A stretch of DNA of 43,911 bases, taken from positions 1-43,911 of the forward strand of contig JBAXDX010000014.1 of assembly GCA_037140715.1 (NCBI GenBank), in the 5' to 3' direction. The translations under genes were made by a program, and so were the position numbers. The notes under the pieces were generated by a model, which was given only the letters and a program-made list of their open reading frames with translations, did no database searches and was not told the origin of the DNA. Shown piece after piece: positions 26,192-36,500 of this stretch (position 1 is the first letter of the stretch; each line of letters begins with the position of its first letter). The DNA is from JAUZPB01 sp037140715 (GTDB taxonomy: Bacteria; Bacteroidota; Ignavibacteria; Ignavibacteriales; SURF-24).

Positions 26192-29100
26192 ATGGCAGAT
26201 TTTATTCATTTACACAACCACACTCATTACAGTCTCCAGGATGGGGCCTGTACGGTTGATGATCTTGTAAAGGCGGCGAAAAAGAATAATCAGACGGCTG
26301 TCGCGCTTACGGACCATGGGGTTATGTTTGGTATTTCAGAGTTTTACAGAAAAGCAAAAAAAGAAGGTTTAAAACCAATCGTTGGCACAGAGGCTTATAT
26401 AGTTTCGGATGGTTCAAGATTTAACAAGACAAAGGGAAATGAGCATTCAGATAAAAGAAAGTCGCGTCATTATAATCACCTGATACTTCTTGCCAAAAAT
26501 AAAACGGGCTATAAAAATTTAATAAAGCTTTCCAGTTATGGTTTTACCGAGGGCTTTTATTATAAGCCGCGAATTGATATGGAGCTGCTAAATCAGTATA
26601 AAGAAGGGCTTGTCGCGCTTTCTGCCTGTGCCGGCGGCGTTGTGGCTGTTGATCTGGTAAATGATAATTATGAAAAAGCCCGCAAAACGGCAATTGAATT
26701 TAAGGAAATGTTCGGTGAAGATTTCTATCTCGAAATTCAGGATCACGGGCTGGATTCCGAGAAGAATGTGCTTGCCGGAATGCCGAAGCTTGCAAAAGAA
26801 TTAGGGATAAAGCTCGTTGGAACAAATGACTGTCATTACATAGAAAAAGACCATGCTATTGCTCATAATATTTTATTGCTGCTGGGCGATAAGTCAGGGA
26901 CTGTCGATTATCATCAGCTTAAATATAAAACTGATCAGATCTATTTTAAATCATCTGACGAGATGGTTAATCTGTTCAAAAAATATCCCCAGGCAATTGA
27001 GAGTACATTCGAGATAAATGAAAAAATGAATCTTACGATTGATTTTGAAGGTTATCTTAATCCTCATTTCCCGATACCGCCGGACTCAACAGCCAGTAAT
27101 CTTGATGAATATTTTGAACAGATTGCAAGAGAAGGACTTGATAAGAAATTTAAGATTATTACGAAAGATATAGAAGACCGTTTCAACTATGAGGTTGATA
27201 CGATAAAGAGCATGGGCTTTTCCGGTTATTTTCTTATTGTGCAGGATTTTATTAATGCTGCCAGGAAAAGGAAAATACCTGTAGGCCCTGGTCGTGGCAG
27301 TGCAGCGGGCAGTCTTGTGGCCTACGCGCTGGGTATTACTAATGTTAATCCTTTGCCTTATGAACTGCTTTTTGAGAGGTTCCTTAATCCTGCGCGTAAA
27401 TCCATGCCCGATATCGATGTTGATTTTGCTGATGATCAAAGGGGCGATGTAATAGATTATGTTCGTGCTAAATATGGCGAGGATTCTGTCAGCCAGATAG
27501 TTACATTTAACAGATTATCTTCCAAGGCAGTATTGAAAGACGTTGCACGTGTACTTGGAATTCCGCTTGCAATTGTAAATAGCATTACTAAATATATTCC
27601 GTCCAAGTTCGGCAAAGTATTTTCCATTGAACAGGCACTTGCCGAAGTTCCTGAATTAAAGTGGGTTATGGAATCAGGCGACCCTAAAATCAGGGATCTT
27701 ATAAAGTATGCAAAAATTCTTGAAGGAATGAACCGTAATTCTTCAAAGCATGCCGCAGGTGTTGTTATTACTCCTGGTAAAGTAAGCGACCATGTTCCGC
27801 TCGCAACTCCAGGCAATTCCAATGATATTGTAACTCAGTACAATATGAAAGAACTTGATACCGCTGGTCTGCTTAAGATGGACTTCCTTGGTCTTCGGAC
27901 GCTTACGATTATCAGAGATACTGTTGATTTGATTAGGAATAATCATAATGTTGAGATAGACCCTGATGATATTCCGACCGATGATGAGAAGACTTTTCAG
28001 CTGTTTGCAAAGGGTCAGACGACAGCTGTATTTCAGTTTGAAAGCGGCCCTATGAGAGAGTATCTGAAAAAGCTGAAACCGACAAGTATTCAGGAACTTG
28101 CTGCAATGAATGCTTTATACCGGCCGGGCCCTATGGAATTTATTGATGATTTTATCAAAAGAAAGCGCGGACTTGCAAAAGCTGAGTATCTTCATCCTGT
28201 GCTTGAACCTATCCTTAAAGAAACCTACGGTATTATTGTTTATCAGGAGCAGGTTATTCAAATTGCCAATAAAGCCGGCAGAATGAGCCTTGCCGAAGCT
28301 GATATTCTGCGAAGGGCTATGGGTAAGAAAGATCTTCAGGCAATGGCGCAACAGAAGCAGAAGTTCGTTGAGGGTGCTGTGAAAAATGGAATTCAGCAGA
28401 AGATTGCTTCGGAAATATTTGACGCTATTGATAAATTTGCTAATTACGGTTTTAATAAAAGCCATGCCGTTGCTTATAGTATTGTGGCTTATGAGACTGC
28501 ATATTTAAAAGCTCACTATCCTGCCGAATTTCTGGCAGCCAACCTTACCAATGAATTTGGCAATACTACAAAGGTTACGACTTTGCTTGAAGACAGCCGT
28601 AAACTAAAGATAAATGTACTTTTCCCTGATATTAATATGCCTTCGGTATATTTTAGTGTTCTTAACGGAGAAATTGTCTTTGGCATGTGTGCAATCAAAA
28701 ATGTAGGTATTGGAGCGATTGAAGAGATAATAAAAAAGAAAGCTCAGCTTGGAAGAGATTTTAACAGCATTTTTGATTTGTGTGCCAGTGTAGATACGAG
28801 AACAGTAAATAAAAGAACGCTTGAAGGACTTGTATTATCAGGAGCTTTTGATAAATTGAAAGGCAACAGGGCGCAGAATTTCGCGGCTGTCGAATCAGCG
28901 ATTGAGTTTGGAAACAAAGTCCGCAACTCAACTTTTTCTGTTTCAGATAGTTTGTTTGGCGGAATAGCTGAGACTGTGGAAATTCCGGAGCCGTCATTGC
29001 CTGATTTAATTTCATGGAGTTCAAAAGACGAGCTGTCAAAGGAGAGGGAAGTATTAGGTTTTTATTTGACAAATCATCCTCTTGGCAAATATGAACTTGA

Positions 29101-29656
29101 GTATAATTCATTTGCCACAATTCATTTAGGCGAAACTGAGTTACTCGAAAATGTTGATCAGGTAAGGGCGTGTGGCGTAATAACAGGCTTAAAGAAAAAG
29201 ATTGACCGTTCAGGCAAAACGATGGCATTCTTTACGCTTGATGATCTATCAGGTTCCTGCGAGTGTATTATTTTTGGTTCTACGTTTGAAAAAATAGGGA
29301 AGTATATTGACGAAGAATCAACTGTGTTTTTAATTGGCAAGCCCGAAAGCAGCGGTGATACAATTAAGCTGCAGATAGAAAATGCCATGTCTATGGATGA
29401 AGCAAGGAGGGACCTGACCAAAAGCCTGAAGGTAGTAATTGACATTGAAAATTTTTCAGAACCTGAGATTATTATAAAATTAAAGGAAATACTTGAAAAG
29501 TATTCCGGAAACATACCAGTCATTCTTCATGTGCAGAACAATGGTTCAAAGGTACGTTTGTTTCATTTAAAAAAAGTAAGAATCAGGATATGCGAGGAGC
29601 TGGTCAAAGAGATGCAGATGCTACTCGGCGATGAATCGGTACTATTATGTTCATAA
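26192..29656 (+). CDS. dnaE: DNA polymerase III alpha subunit
   Basis: This is the replicative C-family DNA polymerase. The 1154 residues match the DnaE1 length. The N-terminal PHP domain starts with FIHLHNHTHYSLQDG and retains several metal-ligand-like residues (HLHNH, TDHGV, GTNDCHY), so it may keep metal-dependent activity. The polymerase core has GPGRGSAAGSLVAYALGIT and the catalytic aspartates D407 and D409 in PDIDVDF. YGFNKSHAVAYS and YETAYLKAHYPAEF follow, then the helix-hairpin-helix region and the OB fold (about 990-1070). It lacks the N-terminal exonuclease of PolC. The ATG at 26192 lacks a strong Shine-Dalgarno. dut lies directly upstream. Confidence 0.98.
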   Translation: MADFIHLHNHTHYSLQDGACTVDDLVKAAKKNNQTAVALTDHGVMFGISEFYRKAKKEGLKPIVGTEAYIVSDGSRFNKTKGNEHSDKRKSRHYNHLILLAKNKTGYKNLIKLSSYGFTEGFYYKPRIDMELLNQYKEGLVALSACAGGVVAVDLVNDNYEKARKTAIEFKEMFGEDFYLEIQDHGLDSEKNVLAGMPKLAKELGIKLVGTNDCHYIEKDHAIAHNILLLLGDKSGTVDYHQLKYKTDQIYFKSSDEMVNLFKKYPQAIESTFEINEKMNLTIDFEGYLNPHFPIPPDSTASNLDEYFEQIAREGLDKKFKIITKDIEDRFNYEVDTIKSMGFSGYFLIVQDFINAARKRKIPVGPGRGSAAGSLVAYALGITNVNPLPYELLFERFLNPARKSMPDIDVDFADDQRGDVIDYVRAKYGEDSVSQIVTFNRLSSKAVLKDVARVLGIPLAIVNSITKYIPSKFGKVFSIEQALAEVPELKWVMESGDPKIRDLIKYAKILEGMNRNSSKHAAGVVITPGKVSDHVPLATPGNSNDIVTQYNMKELDTAGLLKMDFLGLRTLTIIRDTVDLIRNNHNVEIDPDDIPTDDEKTFQLFAKGQTTAVFQFESGPMREYLKKLKPTSIQELAAMNALYRPGPMEFIDDFIKRKRGLAKAEYLHPVLEPILKETYGIIVYQEQVIQIANKAGRMSLAEADILRRAMGKKDLQAMAQQKQKFVEGAVKNGIQQKIASEIFDAIDKFANYGFNKSHAVAYSIVAYETAYLKAHYPAEFLAANLTNEFGNTTKVTTLLEDSRKLKINVLFPDINMPSVYFSVLNGEIVFGMCAIKNVGIGAIEEIIKKKAQLGRDFNSIFDLCASVDTRTVNKRTLEGLVLSGAFDKLKGNRAQNFAAVESAIEFGNKVRNSTFSVSDSLFGGIAETVEIPEPSLPDLISWSSKDELSKEREVLGFYLTNHPLGKYELEYNSFATIHLGETELLENVDQVRACGVITGLKKKIDRSGKTMAFFTLDDLSGSCECIIFGSTFEKIGKYIDEESTVFLIGKPESSGDTIKLQIENAMSMDEARRDLTKSLKVVIDIENFSEPEIIIKLKEILEKYSGNIPVILHVQNNGSKVRLFHLKKVRIRICEELVKEMQMLLGDESVLLCS

Positions 29657-29680
29657 CTGCCGGGTGTATGAAAAGATACC

Positions 29681-29699
29681 ATCCTGAATCAGGATTTTA
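29681..29699 (+). terminator. Weak terminator-like hairpin after dnaE
   Basis: ATCCTGA (29681-29687) and TCAGGAT (29689-29695) are perfect 7-bp arms separated by one base (in practice a 6-bp or shorter stem with a larger loop), followed by TTTAC. The T-run is short, so efficiency is doubtful. Confidence 0.35.
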
Positions 29700-29747
29700 C
29701 AGCTAAGTTCAGCATCGTGCGATAACTCTGTTATGATTTATTGTCTG

Positions 29748-30083
29748 TCAGTCTTTAAAATATGTGATTAGAATATTATTGTATTGATTATACAATGATT
29801 TATGGAACCATCTTACCAGGAACCAGCTTTTGTCGGCTTTTTTCTTTAGAAATTTCACATTTTCTTTTAACTGCACAGTAAGGCGCATCTGCTCATCCTT
29901 TGTAAACTTTACATTTTCAGACTGTGTATTAATCTTATCAATGACGGAGGTCAAAGCCTTTACATCCTGAGCAAAGCGCTGGTCATTTCCCATTTGCCTC
30001 GTTACCTGTTTACAGAAATTAGCTAAGAGTCTTTTTTCATTTTTGTCAAATTCGCACGTATAATTTTTAAATAACGGTTTCAT
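29748..30083 (-). CDS. Small helical protein of unknown function
   Basis: I do not recognise this 111-residue protein. It is basic and mostly helical by composition, with no signal peptide, membrane segment or cysteine pair (one Cys at about 10 and one at 25). The middle, KFTKDEQMRLTVQLKENVKFLKKK cut here as KFTKDEQMRLTVQLKEN, looks like an amphipathic coiled-coil segment. The end W-F-L-V-R-W-F-H-K-S-L is aromatic and basic. It starts 14 nt after the stop of the adenosine deaminase gene on the same strand and is probably cotranscribed. The codon usage looks like that of its neighbours. It converges on dnaE. Confidence 0.6.
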   Translation of the reverse strand: MKPLFKNYTCEFDKNEKRLLANFCKQVTRQMGNDQRFAQDVKALTSVIDKINTQSENVKFTKDEQMRLTVQLKENVKFLKKKADKSWFLVRWFHKSLYNQYNNILITYFKD

Positions 30084-30097
30084 AATCCTCGTAAAAA

Positions 30098-31186
30098 TTA
30101 GTTTTTAAGTGATGACAGGTTTTTGTGCGCCGTCAAAAAGCCGGGCTTAATAACCTTGTAAATATAATCAAGTCTTTCTTTATATGGAATAAATGCTGAC
30201 TTCATGGCATTAATTGTTAACTTCTCAATATCATCGAGAGTAACATTAAAATATTTTACAGCCGTCAGAAATTCCTTTGTCATAGTAGTATCGCTCATCA
30301 GGCGGTCGTCCGTATTTATTATTACGCGGAATTTCTCCCTGAATAAATAACCGAAAGGGTGATTCTCTATTTTATCGACAGCCCCTGTGTGTACATTGCT
30401 TAGCAAACATATTTCGAGTGGAATTCTTTTATCCAGAATATACTGAGCTAAGTCGCCGAGGCGTACAATATTATTATTGGTATCCAGAACAATATCTTCA
30501 GTCAGTCTTGTAGCATGTCCGATTCTGTGAGCGCCGCACCACTGAAGCGCCTGCCAGATAGATTCCTTGCCAAAAGCTTCGCCGGCATGGATAGTAATAT
30601 TAAAGTTTGCTCTCTGAATAAACTGGAATGCGTCAAGATGTTTCTTCGGAGGATATCCGCCTTCTTCACCCGCAAGATCAAAGCCTACAACACCCTGATT
30701 GCGAAAATTAACCGCCAGTTCTGCAATTTCCAGATTATTTGTCATATTTCTCATGCCACAGAGAATAAGTCCATATCCAACGCCAAATTTTCTTCTGCCT
30801 TTTTCAAGTCCTTCAAGTACGGCGGTTACAACATCATCGAGGTAAAATGATCCAGATGTATGAAATACCGGAGCGAAGCGGGTTTCAACATAGCAGATGC
30901 CATCTTTATACATATCTTCTATCATTTCGCAGGCAACGCGCGTAAGAGCTTCTTTATTATTCATAACTGCGCATGTATGTTCAAATCCCTGAAGATATTC
31001 GACAAGGCTACCCTTATTAGCGCCACGATGGAACCAGTCGGCCAGTTCGCCGGCATCTTTTGTCGGGAGCTTTTTATATCCTGTTTCATTAGCAAGCTCA
31101 ATTATAGTTTGCGCTCTCAAACCGCCGTCAAGATGGTCATGTAGCAGGACTTTAGGTGCTCTTCTTATAATTTCTTCAATATTCAA
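30098..31186 (-). CDS. add: Adenosine deaminase
   Basis: The enzyme deaminates adenosine or deoxyadenosine to inosine or deoxyinosine in purine salvage. The zinc ligands H16 and H18 lie in LLHDHLDGGLR; GFDLAGEEGGYPP, ITIHAGEAFG (histidine ligand and catalytic glutamate), HRIGHATRL and NTDDRLMSDT (aspartate ligand) follow in the expected order. At 362 residues it is full length. The HDHLDGGLR and TDDRLMSDT wording differs from the enterobacterial HVHLDG/TDDP forms and is closer to what is seen in the actinobacterial type. A small unknown gene follows after 14 nt. Together with hpt this gives the cell a route from adenosine to IMP. Confidence 0.93.
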   Translation of the reverse strand: MNIEEIIRRAPKVLLHDHLDGGLRAQTIIELANETGYKKLPTKDAGELADWFHRGANKGSLVEYLQGFEHTCAVMNNKEALTRVACEMIEDMYKDGICYVETRFAPVFHTSGSFYLDDVVTAVLEGLEKGRRKFGVGYGLILCGMRNMTNNLEIAELAVNFRNQGVVGFDLAGEEGGYPPKKHLDAFQFIQRANFNITIHAGEAFGKESIWQALQWCGAHRIGHATRLTEDIVLDTNNNIVRLGDLAQYILDKRIPLEICLLSNVHTGAVDKIENHPFGYLFREKFRVIINTDDRLMSDTTMTKEFLTAVKYFNVTLDDIEKLTINAMKSAFIPYKERLDYIYKVIKPGFLTAHKNLSSLKN

Positions 31187-31908
31187 TATAATTTCAATTT
31201 TTAACAGCTTAAAATATTCTTTTTAAGATGGAAAATCAATAAAATATACTTACTGCCGAAATAAATCGGTCTTTTCAAAATCATATATGCTTAAATACTT
31301 TATGCAATGCGGCAATGCGGTCATACCGGTGGATCAGGATAAAAAGTCAGATTTATAACGATTGGACAGCAGATTAGATTTTATGAATTTACCTGTTTTC
31401 TGCCAAACTGACCATTAGTTATTTAAATAATGCTCCGTGAGGTCCTCACGGAGCATTTGTTATATGTCTAACGCTCCGTGAGGACCAAACGGAGTATTTC
31501 CTCAATGTCTAACGCTCCGTTTGACGCTCACGGAGCATTTCCTGTATGTCTAATGCTCCGTGGGGACCAAACGGAGCATTTGTTATATGTCTAATGCTTC
31601 GTTTGGCTCAAATTAAGCATTTTCATACATTGGAATGGTCAGGCTGGCAAAAATACGGCATTTTCATATTATCTAAAAAGAGCTTTAAGTCCTTTCTTAT
31701 TCAACATGAACCTGCAATCGATAATCCGTAACGATGCTGATAATATTATATTGTAGATTGAGGCGGGAAGAAGAAACGGTATTAAGCGCAAAATGCTAAA
31801 ACCATTTTTGAGACCTTAGAATTAAATATATCTTGATTTTAGAGGCTTAAAGTAGTAATTTTTCATAGTATTATTTCAAAACACATAAGGATATATCAAG
31901 GAGAGTAA
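31187..31908. other. Intergenic region holding a hairpin array
   Basis: About 720 bases between divergent add and the TPR lipoprotein gene have no credible gene. The middle (31429-31620) is a structured tandem array listed separately. The stretches on each side are AT-rich; the right end carries AAGGAG (about 31898-31903) just ahead of the lipoprotein ATG. Confidence 0.5.
31429..31620. repeat. 41-bp tandem array of hairpins
   Basis: Four full 41-bp units start at 31430, 31471, 31512 and 31553, and a degenerate fifth starts at 31594. Each unit is a hairpin made of GCTCCGT and ACGGAGC arms, followed by the spacer TTTGTTATATGTCTAA or TTTCCTGTATGTCTAA. Unit 1 is a perfect inverted repeat: AATGCTCCGTGAGG and CCTCACGGAGCATT around one base. 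The inner bases vary between units (GAGGTCCTC, GAGGACCAA, TTGACGCTC, GGGGACCAA) while arms and spacer are kept. No long T-run follows, so these are not simple terminators. Confidence 0.9.
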
Positions 31909-33075
31909 ATGAACAGAATAATTATATTTTCGATGTCAGCCGTATTGATTTTTTTTAGCATGACTGCATTCCAGTGTTCATCCACCGAATTAACGAGCGC
32001 TAAGTTATATATTCAGCAGAAGAATTATACAAAGGCAAAGGAAGCTTTGCAGAAAGAAATTCAGAAAAATACTAAGAGCGATGAAGGTTATTACTTATTA
32101 GGATATTTATCCGGAGAAGAAGGCGATATCATAAATATGATGGATGCGTTTAACAAATCATTGGGAATCAGCAGGAAATTTGAAAAAAATATTGACGACT
32201 CACGAAAGTACAATTGGATGAACAGTTTTAATAAAGGAGTTAACTTTTTTAATAAAGCTACAAAAGCTAAAAGCGAAGACAGTATAAAAACTTTTTATGA
32301 TAAAGCCATTTCAGCTTTTCAGAATGCAATAACACTTGAACCGGATTCGGCAGATACATATAAGAATATGTCCTTTGCAATGATGCAAGCCGGAAGACAG
32401 GACGATGCGATAAAACCACTAGAGAGTTTGCTGAAGATTAAGAAAACAGTAGATGTTTACAAAATTCTTGGACAGATATATTCATCAAGAGGATTTGCTT
32501 TATTCAACGGCTATAAGACAAACGGGAATGTTGAAGACAGTATAAAAGCTATGGAGCAGTACAACAAGGCAATTGATGTTTTAGAAGACGGGAGAAAGTC
32601 ATTCCCCGAAGATCAGGATGTACTTCTCTACCTTTCAAACGCTTTGATCTCAGCCAATAAAGTAGCTATAGCAATGGAAACATTCAAAACCGGTGTTGAA
32701 AAAGATCCGGGCAATCAGTATTACAGATATAACTATGGCACATTGTTACTCCAGGCTGGCAGATATTCTGATGCGGTTGAACAGTTCAGCAAGGCTATTG
32801 AAATTGATGTTGCATACCATAGTGCCATATTTAATCTTGCAGTTTCATACGTAAAGTGGGGTACAAAATTAAGAGAAGAAGCTGACAAGGAAGGGAAAGA
32901 AAATCCTGAATACAGAAAAAAATATGAAATAGCATTACCTTACCTGCAGAAATCTGTAGAACTGAAACCTGAGGATTCAATCGGCTGGGAAACACTGGCT
33001 AAGGTTTATGCAGTTATGGGCAGGACGAAAGAATCAAAAGAAGCCTTCAGCAAAGCTGATCAGTTTCGAAAGTAA
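31909..33075 (+). CDS. TPR-repeat lipoprotein
   Basis: A lipoprotein signal ends at T-A-F-Q-C with the lipidated C23. The mature protein (388 residues in total) is built of tetratricopeptide repeats, short helical pairs that act as protein-binding scaffolds. Recognisable units begin near AKLYIQQKNYTKAKEALQK (about 31), AISAFQNAITLEPDSADTYK (about 136), YNYGTLLLQAGRYSDAVEQF (about 275) and the C-terminal ETLAKVYAVMGRTKESKEAF. Longer inserts separate some repeats. It probably sits in the periplasm, anchored to a membrane, holding partners of an envelope complex that cannot be named. AAGGAG precedes the ATG. DUF3467 and the cyclase receptor follow on the same strand. Confidence 0.85.
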   Translation: MNRIIIFSMSAVLIFFSMTAFQCSSTELTSAKLYIQQKNYTKAKEALQKEIQKNTKSDEGYYLLGYLSGEEGDIINMMDAFNKSLGISRKFEKNIDDSRKYNWMNSFNKGVNFFNKATKAKSEDSIKTFYDKAISAFQNAITLEPDSADTYKNMSFAMMQAGRQDDAIKPLESLLKIKKTVDVYKILGQIYSSRGFALFNGYKTNGNVEDSIKAMEQYNKAIDVLEDGRKSFPEDQDVLLYLSNALISANKVAIAMETFKTGVEKDPGNQYYRYNYGTLLLQAGRYSDAVEQFSKAIEIDVAYHSAIFNLAVSYVKWGTKLREEADKEGKENPEYRKKYEIALPYLQKSVELKPEDSIGWETLAKVYAVMGRTKESKEAFSKADQFRK

Positions 33076-33157
33076 TTAATAAGAAAATTTTTAATTCCGC
33101 ACATCGGTTAAATAAAATGCACGTTTTTTTGTACACATAAAAAAAAGGTAAATACAA

Positions 33158-33481
33158 ATGAGTCAGAACAATGATACACAGCACCTGAATATTGAATTAG
33201 GTGAGAAAGAAGCAGAAGGGATTTACTCAAATTTGGCGATAATAACACATTCTCCGGCAGAATTTGTAATAGATTTTACAAGAGTAGTACCCGGAGTGCA
33301 GAAAGCCAAAGTACATGCGAGAATAATTACAACTCCACAGCATGCAAAAATGCTTTTAATGGCGTTAAAGGAGAACATAGACGGATATGAGTCCCGCTTT
33401 GGAGAAATAAAGATAGAAGGGCAGGTAAGCCCTGAGCAATTGGGATTTATGAATCAGAAAAAAGATGAAAAGATAAATTAG
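33158..33481 (+). CDS. DUF3467 family protein
   Basis: This 107-residue protein matches what I know of DUF3467: an acidic N terminus, then EGIYSNLAIITHSPAEFVID, FTRVVPGV, ARIITTPQHAKMLLMALKEN and IDGYESRFGEI. The family is common and highly conserved in Bacteroidota and relatives, is small and cytosolic, and has no established biochemical role. It has no signal peptide. It lies 82 nt after the TPR lipoprotein and 68 nt before the cyclase receptor, with a palindrome over a promoter box in the latter gap. That suggests it ends one transcript while the cyclase starts another. Confidence 0.85.
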   Translation: MSQNNDTQHLNIELGEKEAEGIYSNLAIITHSPAEFVIDFTRVVPGVQKAKVHARIITTPQHAKMLLMALKENIDGYESRFGEIKIEGQVSPEQLGFMNQKKDEKIN

Positions 33482-33502
33482 CATCTGTTTTTTTTAGAAA
33501 GT

Positions 33503-33528
33503 AATCTGTTATCTTTGCATAACAGATT
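33503..33528 (+). promoter_or_regulatory. Palindrome overlapping a -7 promoter box
   Basis: AATCTGTTAT (33503-33512) and ATAACAGATT (33519-33528) are perfect 10-bp inverted arms. TATCTTTG (33510-33517), an exact Bacteroidota -7 box (TAnnTTTG), lies across the centre. The cyclase-receptor ATG is 32 nt after the box. A dimeric regulator bound here would block the promoter; alternatively the hairpin marks the end of the DUF3467 mRNA. The -33 region is poor (no TTTG). Confidence 0.5.
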
Positions 33529-33549
33529 TACTTATTTTCAAACAGGCTG

Positions 33550-36500
33550 ATGAAGAATCGAATCTTACCAATAATACTTCTCTTTATTACTACCATTACA
33601 CTTCCCAGTTTGGCACAGCAGCTTGCTATTAGAAATTATACTGTGGAAGACGGGTTGCCGCTAAATACGATTTATTCCATTTTACAAGACCACTCCGGTT
33701 ATATCTGGCTTGCTACTCAGGGAGGATTATCCAGGTTTGACGGAACGGTTTTTACCAATTATACGACTGTCGATGGTCTTATTTCTAACGATGTTGGTTG
33801 TTTATATGAAGACAAGAATGGCAGTCTCTGGATTGGTTTTAGCGATCATGGAGGGGTATGCAAATATGACCAGACTAAATTTACCAAGTATTTTATAAAA
33901 GAAGAATTTAAGAATTGTCCGGTTTTTTCAATTTGTGAGGATAAAAAAGGAGTATTATGGTTTGGTACAAAGGGAAACAGCATTATTAAATACCATAATA
34001 AACGTGAGATTCCTTTTGAGTATAATAATACATTAATAAGCAGTTTTATTCGTGTCATTTACCAGGATTCCGAGGAGAATTTTTGGTTTGGGTATGGCGA
34101 GTCAGGTAACGGAATTACAAAATTTGACGGAAAAAACTTTACAAATTTCTCAAAAAAAAATGGATTGATTAATAATAATGTATTCTCTGTTCTTGAAGAT
34201 TCTGATAAAGGAATATGGGTTGGTACATATAATGGAATTTCCAGGATTGATAAAAATGGGATTAATAAATTTGAAACGGATAATGGTTCCCCTAAATCTC
34301 CGGTAATCTCAATTGTAGAGAATAAAAATACTCATGCTATTTGGTTTGGAACAATGGGGCAGGGTTTATTTAAATATGAAAACGGGAAGTTTTATAACTA
34401 TTCCACATTAAACGGGCTGACTACTGATTTTATCCGTTCCATTTTTTTTGACAAACGCGGAGATATGTGGATAGGAACAGATAATGGCGGGCTTTGTAAG
34501 TTATCATTTGAAAAGTTTGTATCATACACAAAAAAAGACGGACTGCCTAATACAAGTATTTACGGGATAAATGAAGATGCTGATGGGAATATCTGGGTCT
34601 GTACTGATGGCGGTGGCGTATGTAAATTAAAAGGAAATAAGTTGGAAGCTTTTAATCATGGTGGAAATTTAACAGATTTGTCTGTTTATTCTATTCTTTT
34701 TACAAAAGATGAAACTATGTGGCTTGGCACGCGTTATTCAGGCATTTTTAAATTTAATAAAAACAGAGTTAGTAATATTTCAAAAAAAGACGGACTTCCA
34801 AATGAATTAATTAGTTGTATTAAAGAAGATTTACAGGGGAATATATGGATTGCTACTGATAATGGATTATGTAAATATAACGGGCATGACTTTCGTAATT
34901 ACTTTGTCGGGGATGGATTAGTTAATAATCTGGTCTCCAATATTTTAGTAGATCATCTGGGTAATGTATGGCTGGCAACGAAGGGTGGGATTAGTAAATA
35001 TGATGGGAAATCCTTTCAAAACTTTACAATAATTAATGGGTTAAGCACATACGCAGTTTTGCACCTATATGAGGATCATAAAGGAATTATCTGGTTTGCA
35101 ACCGAGGGTATGGGTATCGGTTGTTTTGAAGGTAATAGAATAAAAAACTTTACTATGAAAGAGGGGCTGACCAGTAATCTGTGTTTTTCAATAATTGAAG
35201 AAAAATTTAAGGATAAATATTTTTTATATGTTTCTACTAACAGAGGGATAAACAGAATAAATTATGATGATTTTCAAAAAGAAAGGTTTTCGCCAAAGGT
35301 CTTTAAGGCAATTGATGGACTGCCTAGTTCAGAGGGAAATCAGACCAGTGTCTTCAAAGACCATAAAGGGAATATATGGTTTGGTTCTTCAAAAGGTATC
35401 ACCAGATTCGAACCGTACGAGGAACCGAAAGTTTATAACCCTGATATATATATAACAAAATTTAAGATTAACGGAAAAGATACTACACTGGTCAACGGTT
35501 TAGTTCTTAAACCTGATCAAAATTATATTACTTTTGAATTTGCCGGTGTTTATTTCTCTTCTCCGGAATTTACCGTATTTAAATATATGCTTAAAGAAGG
35601 AGGAGGAAAGGAGGATACTACTGAAATTAACCAAAGATCACTTTCTCTTTCTAATCTGAACTACGGAAAATATAAGTTTAGCGTAATAGCAGGAAATAGT
35701 GATGGATTGTGGAGCACTAAAGCCGCAACTATTGAATTTGAAATCCTGCCACCTTTTTATTTAAGTAAATGGTTCCTGTCATCTGCCTTTCTGCTGGTTA
35801 TTTCTTTAGTCTATGGTGTTTATCGCTATAAAACAGAACAAGTGCAAAAACGCAATATTGAACTTGGACTCATGGTCAGGGAGAGGACTAAAGAACTTGA
35901 AGCTGAAATGGAGAAATCTGACGAGCTTCTTCATAATATCCTGCCAGGTAGTACAGTTGATGAATTAAAAGCCAAAGGATTTGTAAAGCCGAGAGAAATA
36001 AAAAATATCAGTATTCTCTTTACAGATTTTAAGGGCTTTACTTACATTGCCGGTATGCTTCCTCCAGATATGCTTGTTAATGAACTTAACGATATGTTCC
36101 GCAATTTCGATGAAATTATTACTAAACACGGAGTTGAAAAACTTAAAACTATCGGGGATTCTTATATGATAGGCGCCGGTCTTCCGGAAGAAGCGGAGGA
36201 TCATGCTGTCAGGATTATTGAAGTCGGACTCGAAATGCAGAGTTATATTGCTGAAAGGAATAAAACGGCAGCTATTAAATGGGAAATGCGTGGCGGGGTA
36301 CATTCGGGAACCGTCATTGCCGGCGTGGTAGGTAAAATTAAGTTTTCTTACGACATTTGGGGTGATACTGTTAACATTGCCAGTCGTATGGAAAGTGCGG
36401 GGTTGCCTGGTCAGATAAATATTTCCGCTTATACTTATATGCTGGTAAAGGATTATTATGAATGCGAGTACCGGGGCAAGGTAACGGCCAAGGGAAAGGG

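Noticed and set aside
31429..31620. CRISPR array or a series of ordinary terminators
   Set aside because: The intervals between hairpins are near-identical, not unique spacers, there are no cas genes, and no T-runs follow the stems.
31546..31731. 61-codon plus-strand frame starting inside the hairpin array
   Set aside because: Its first codons are the repeat units themselves, there is no ribosome-binding site, and the product resembles nothing known.
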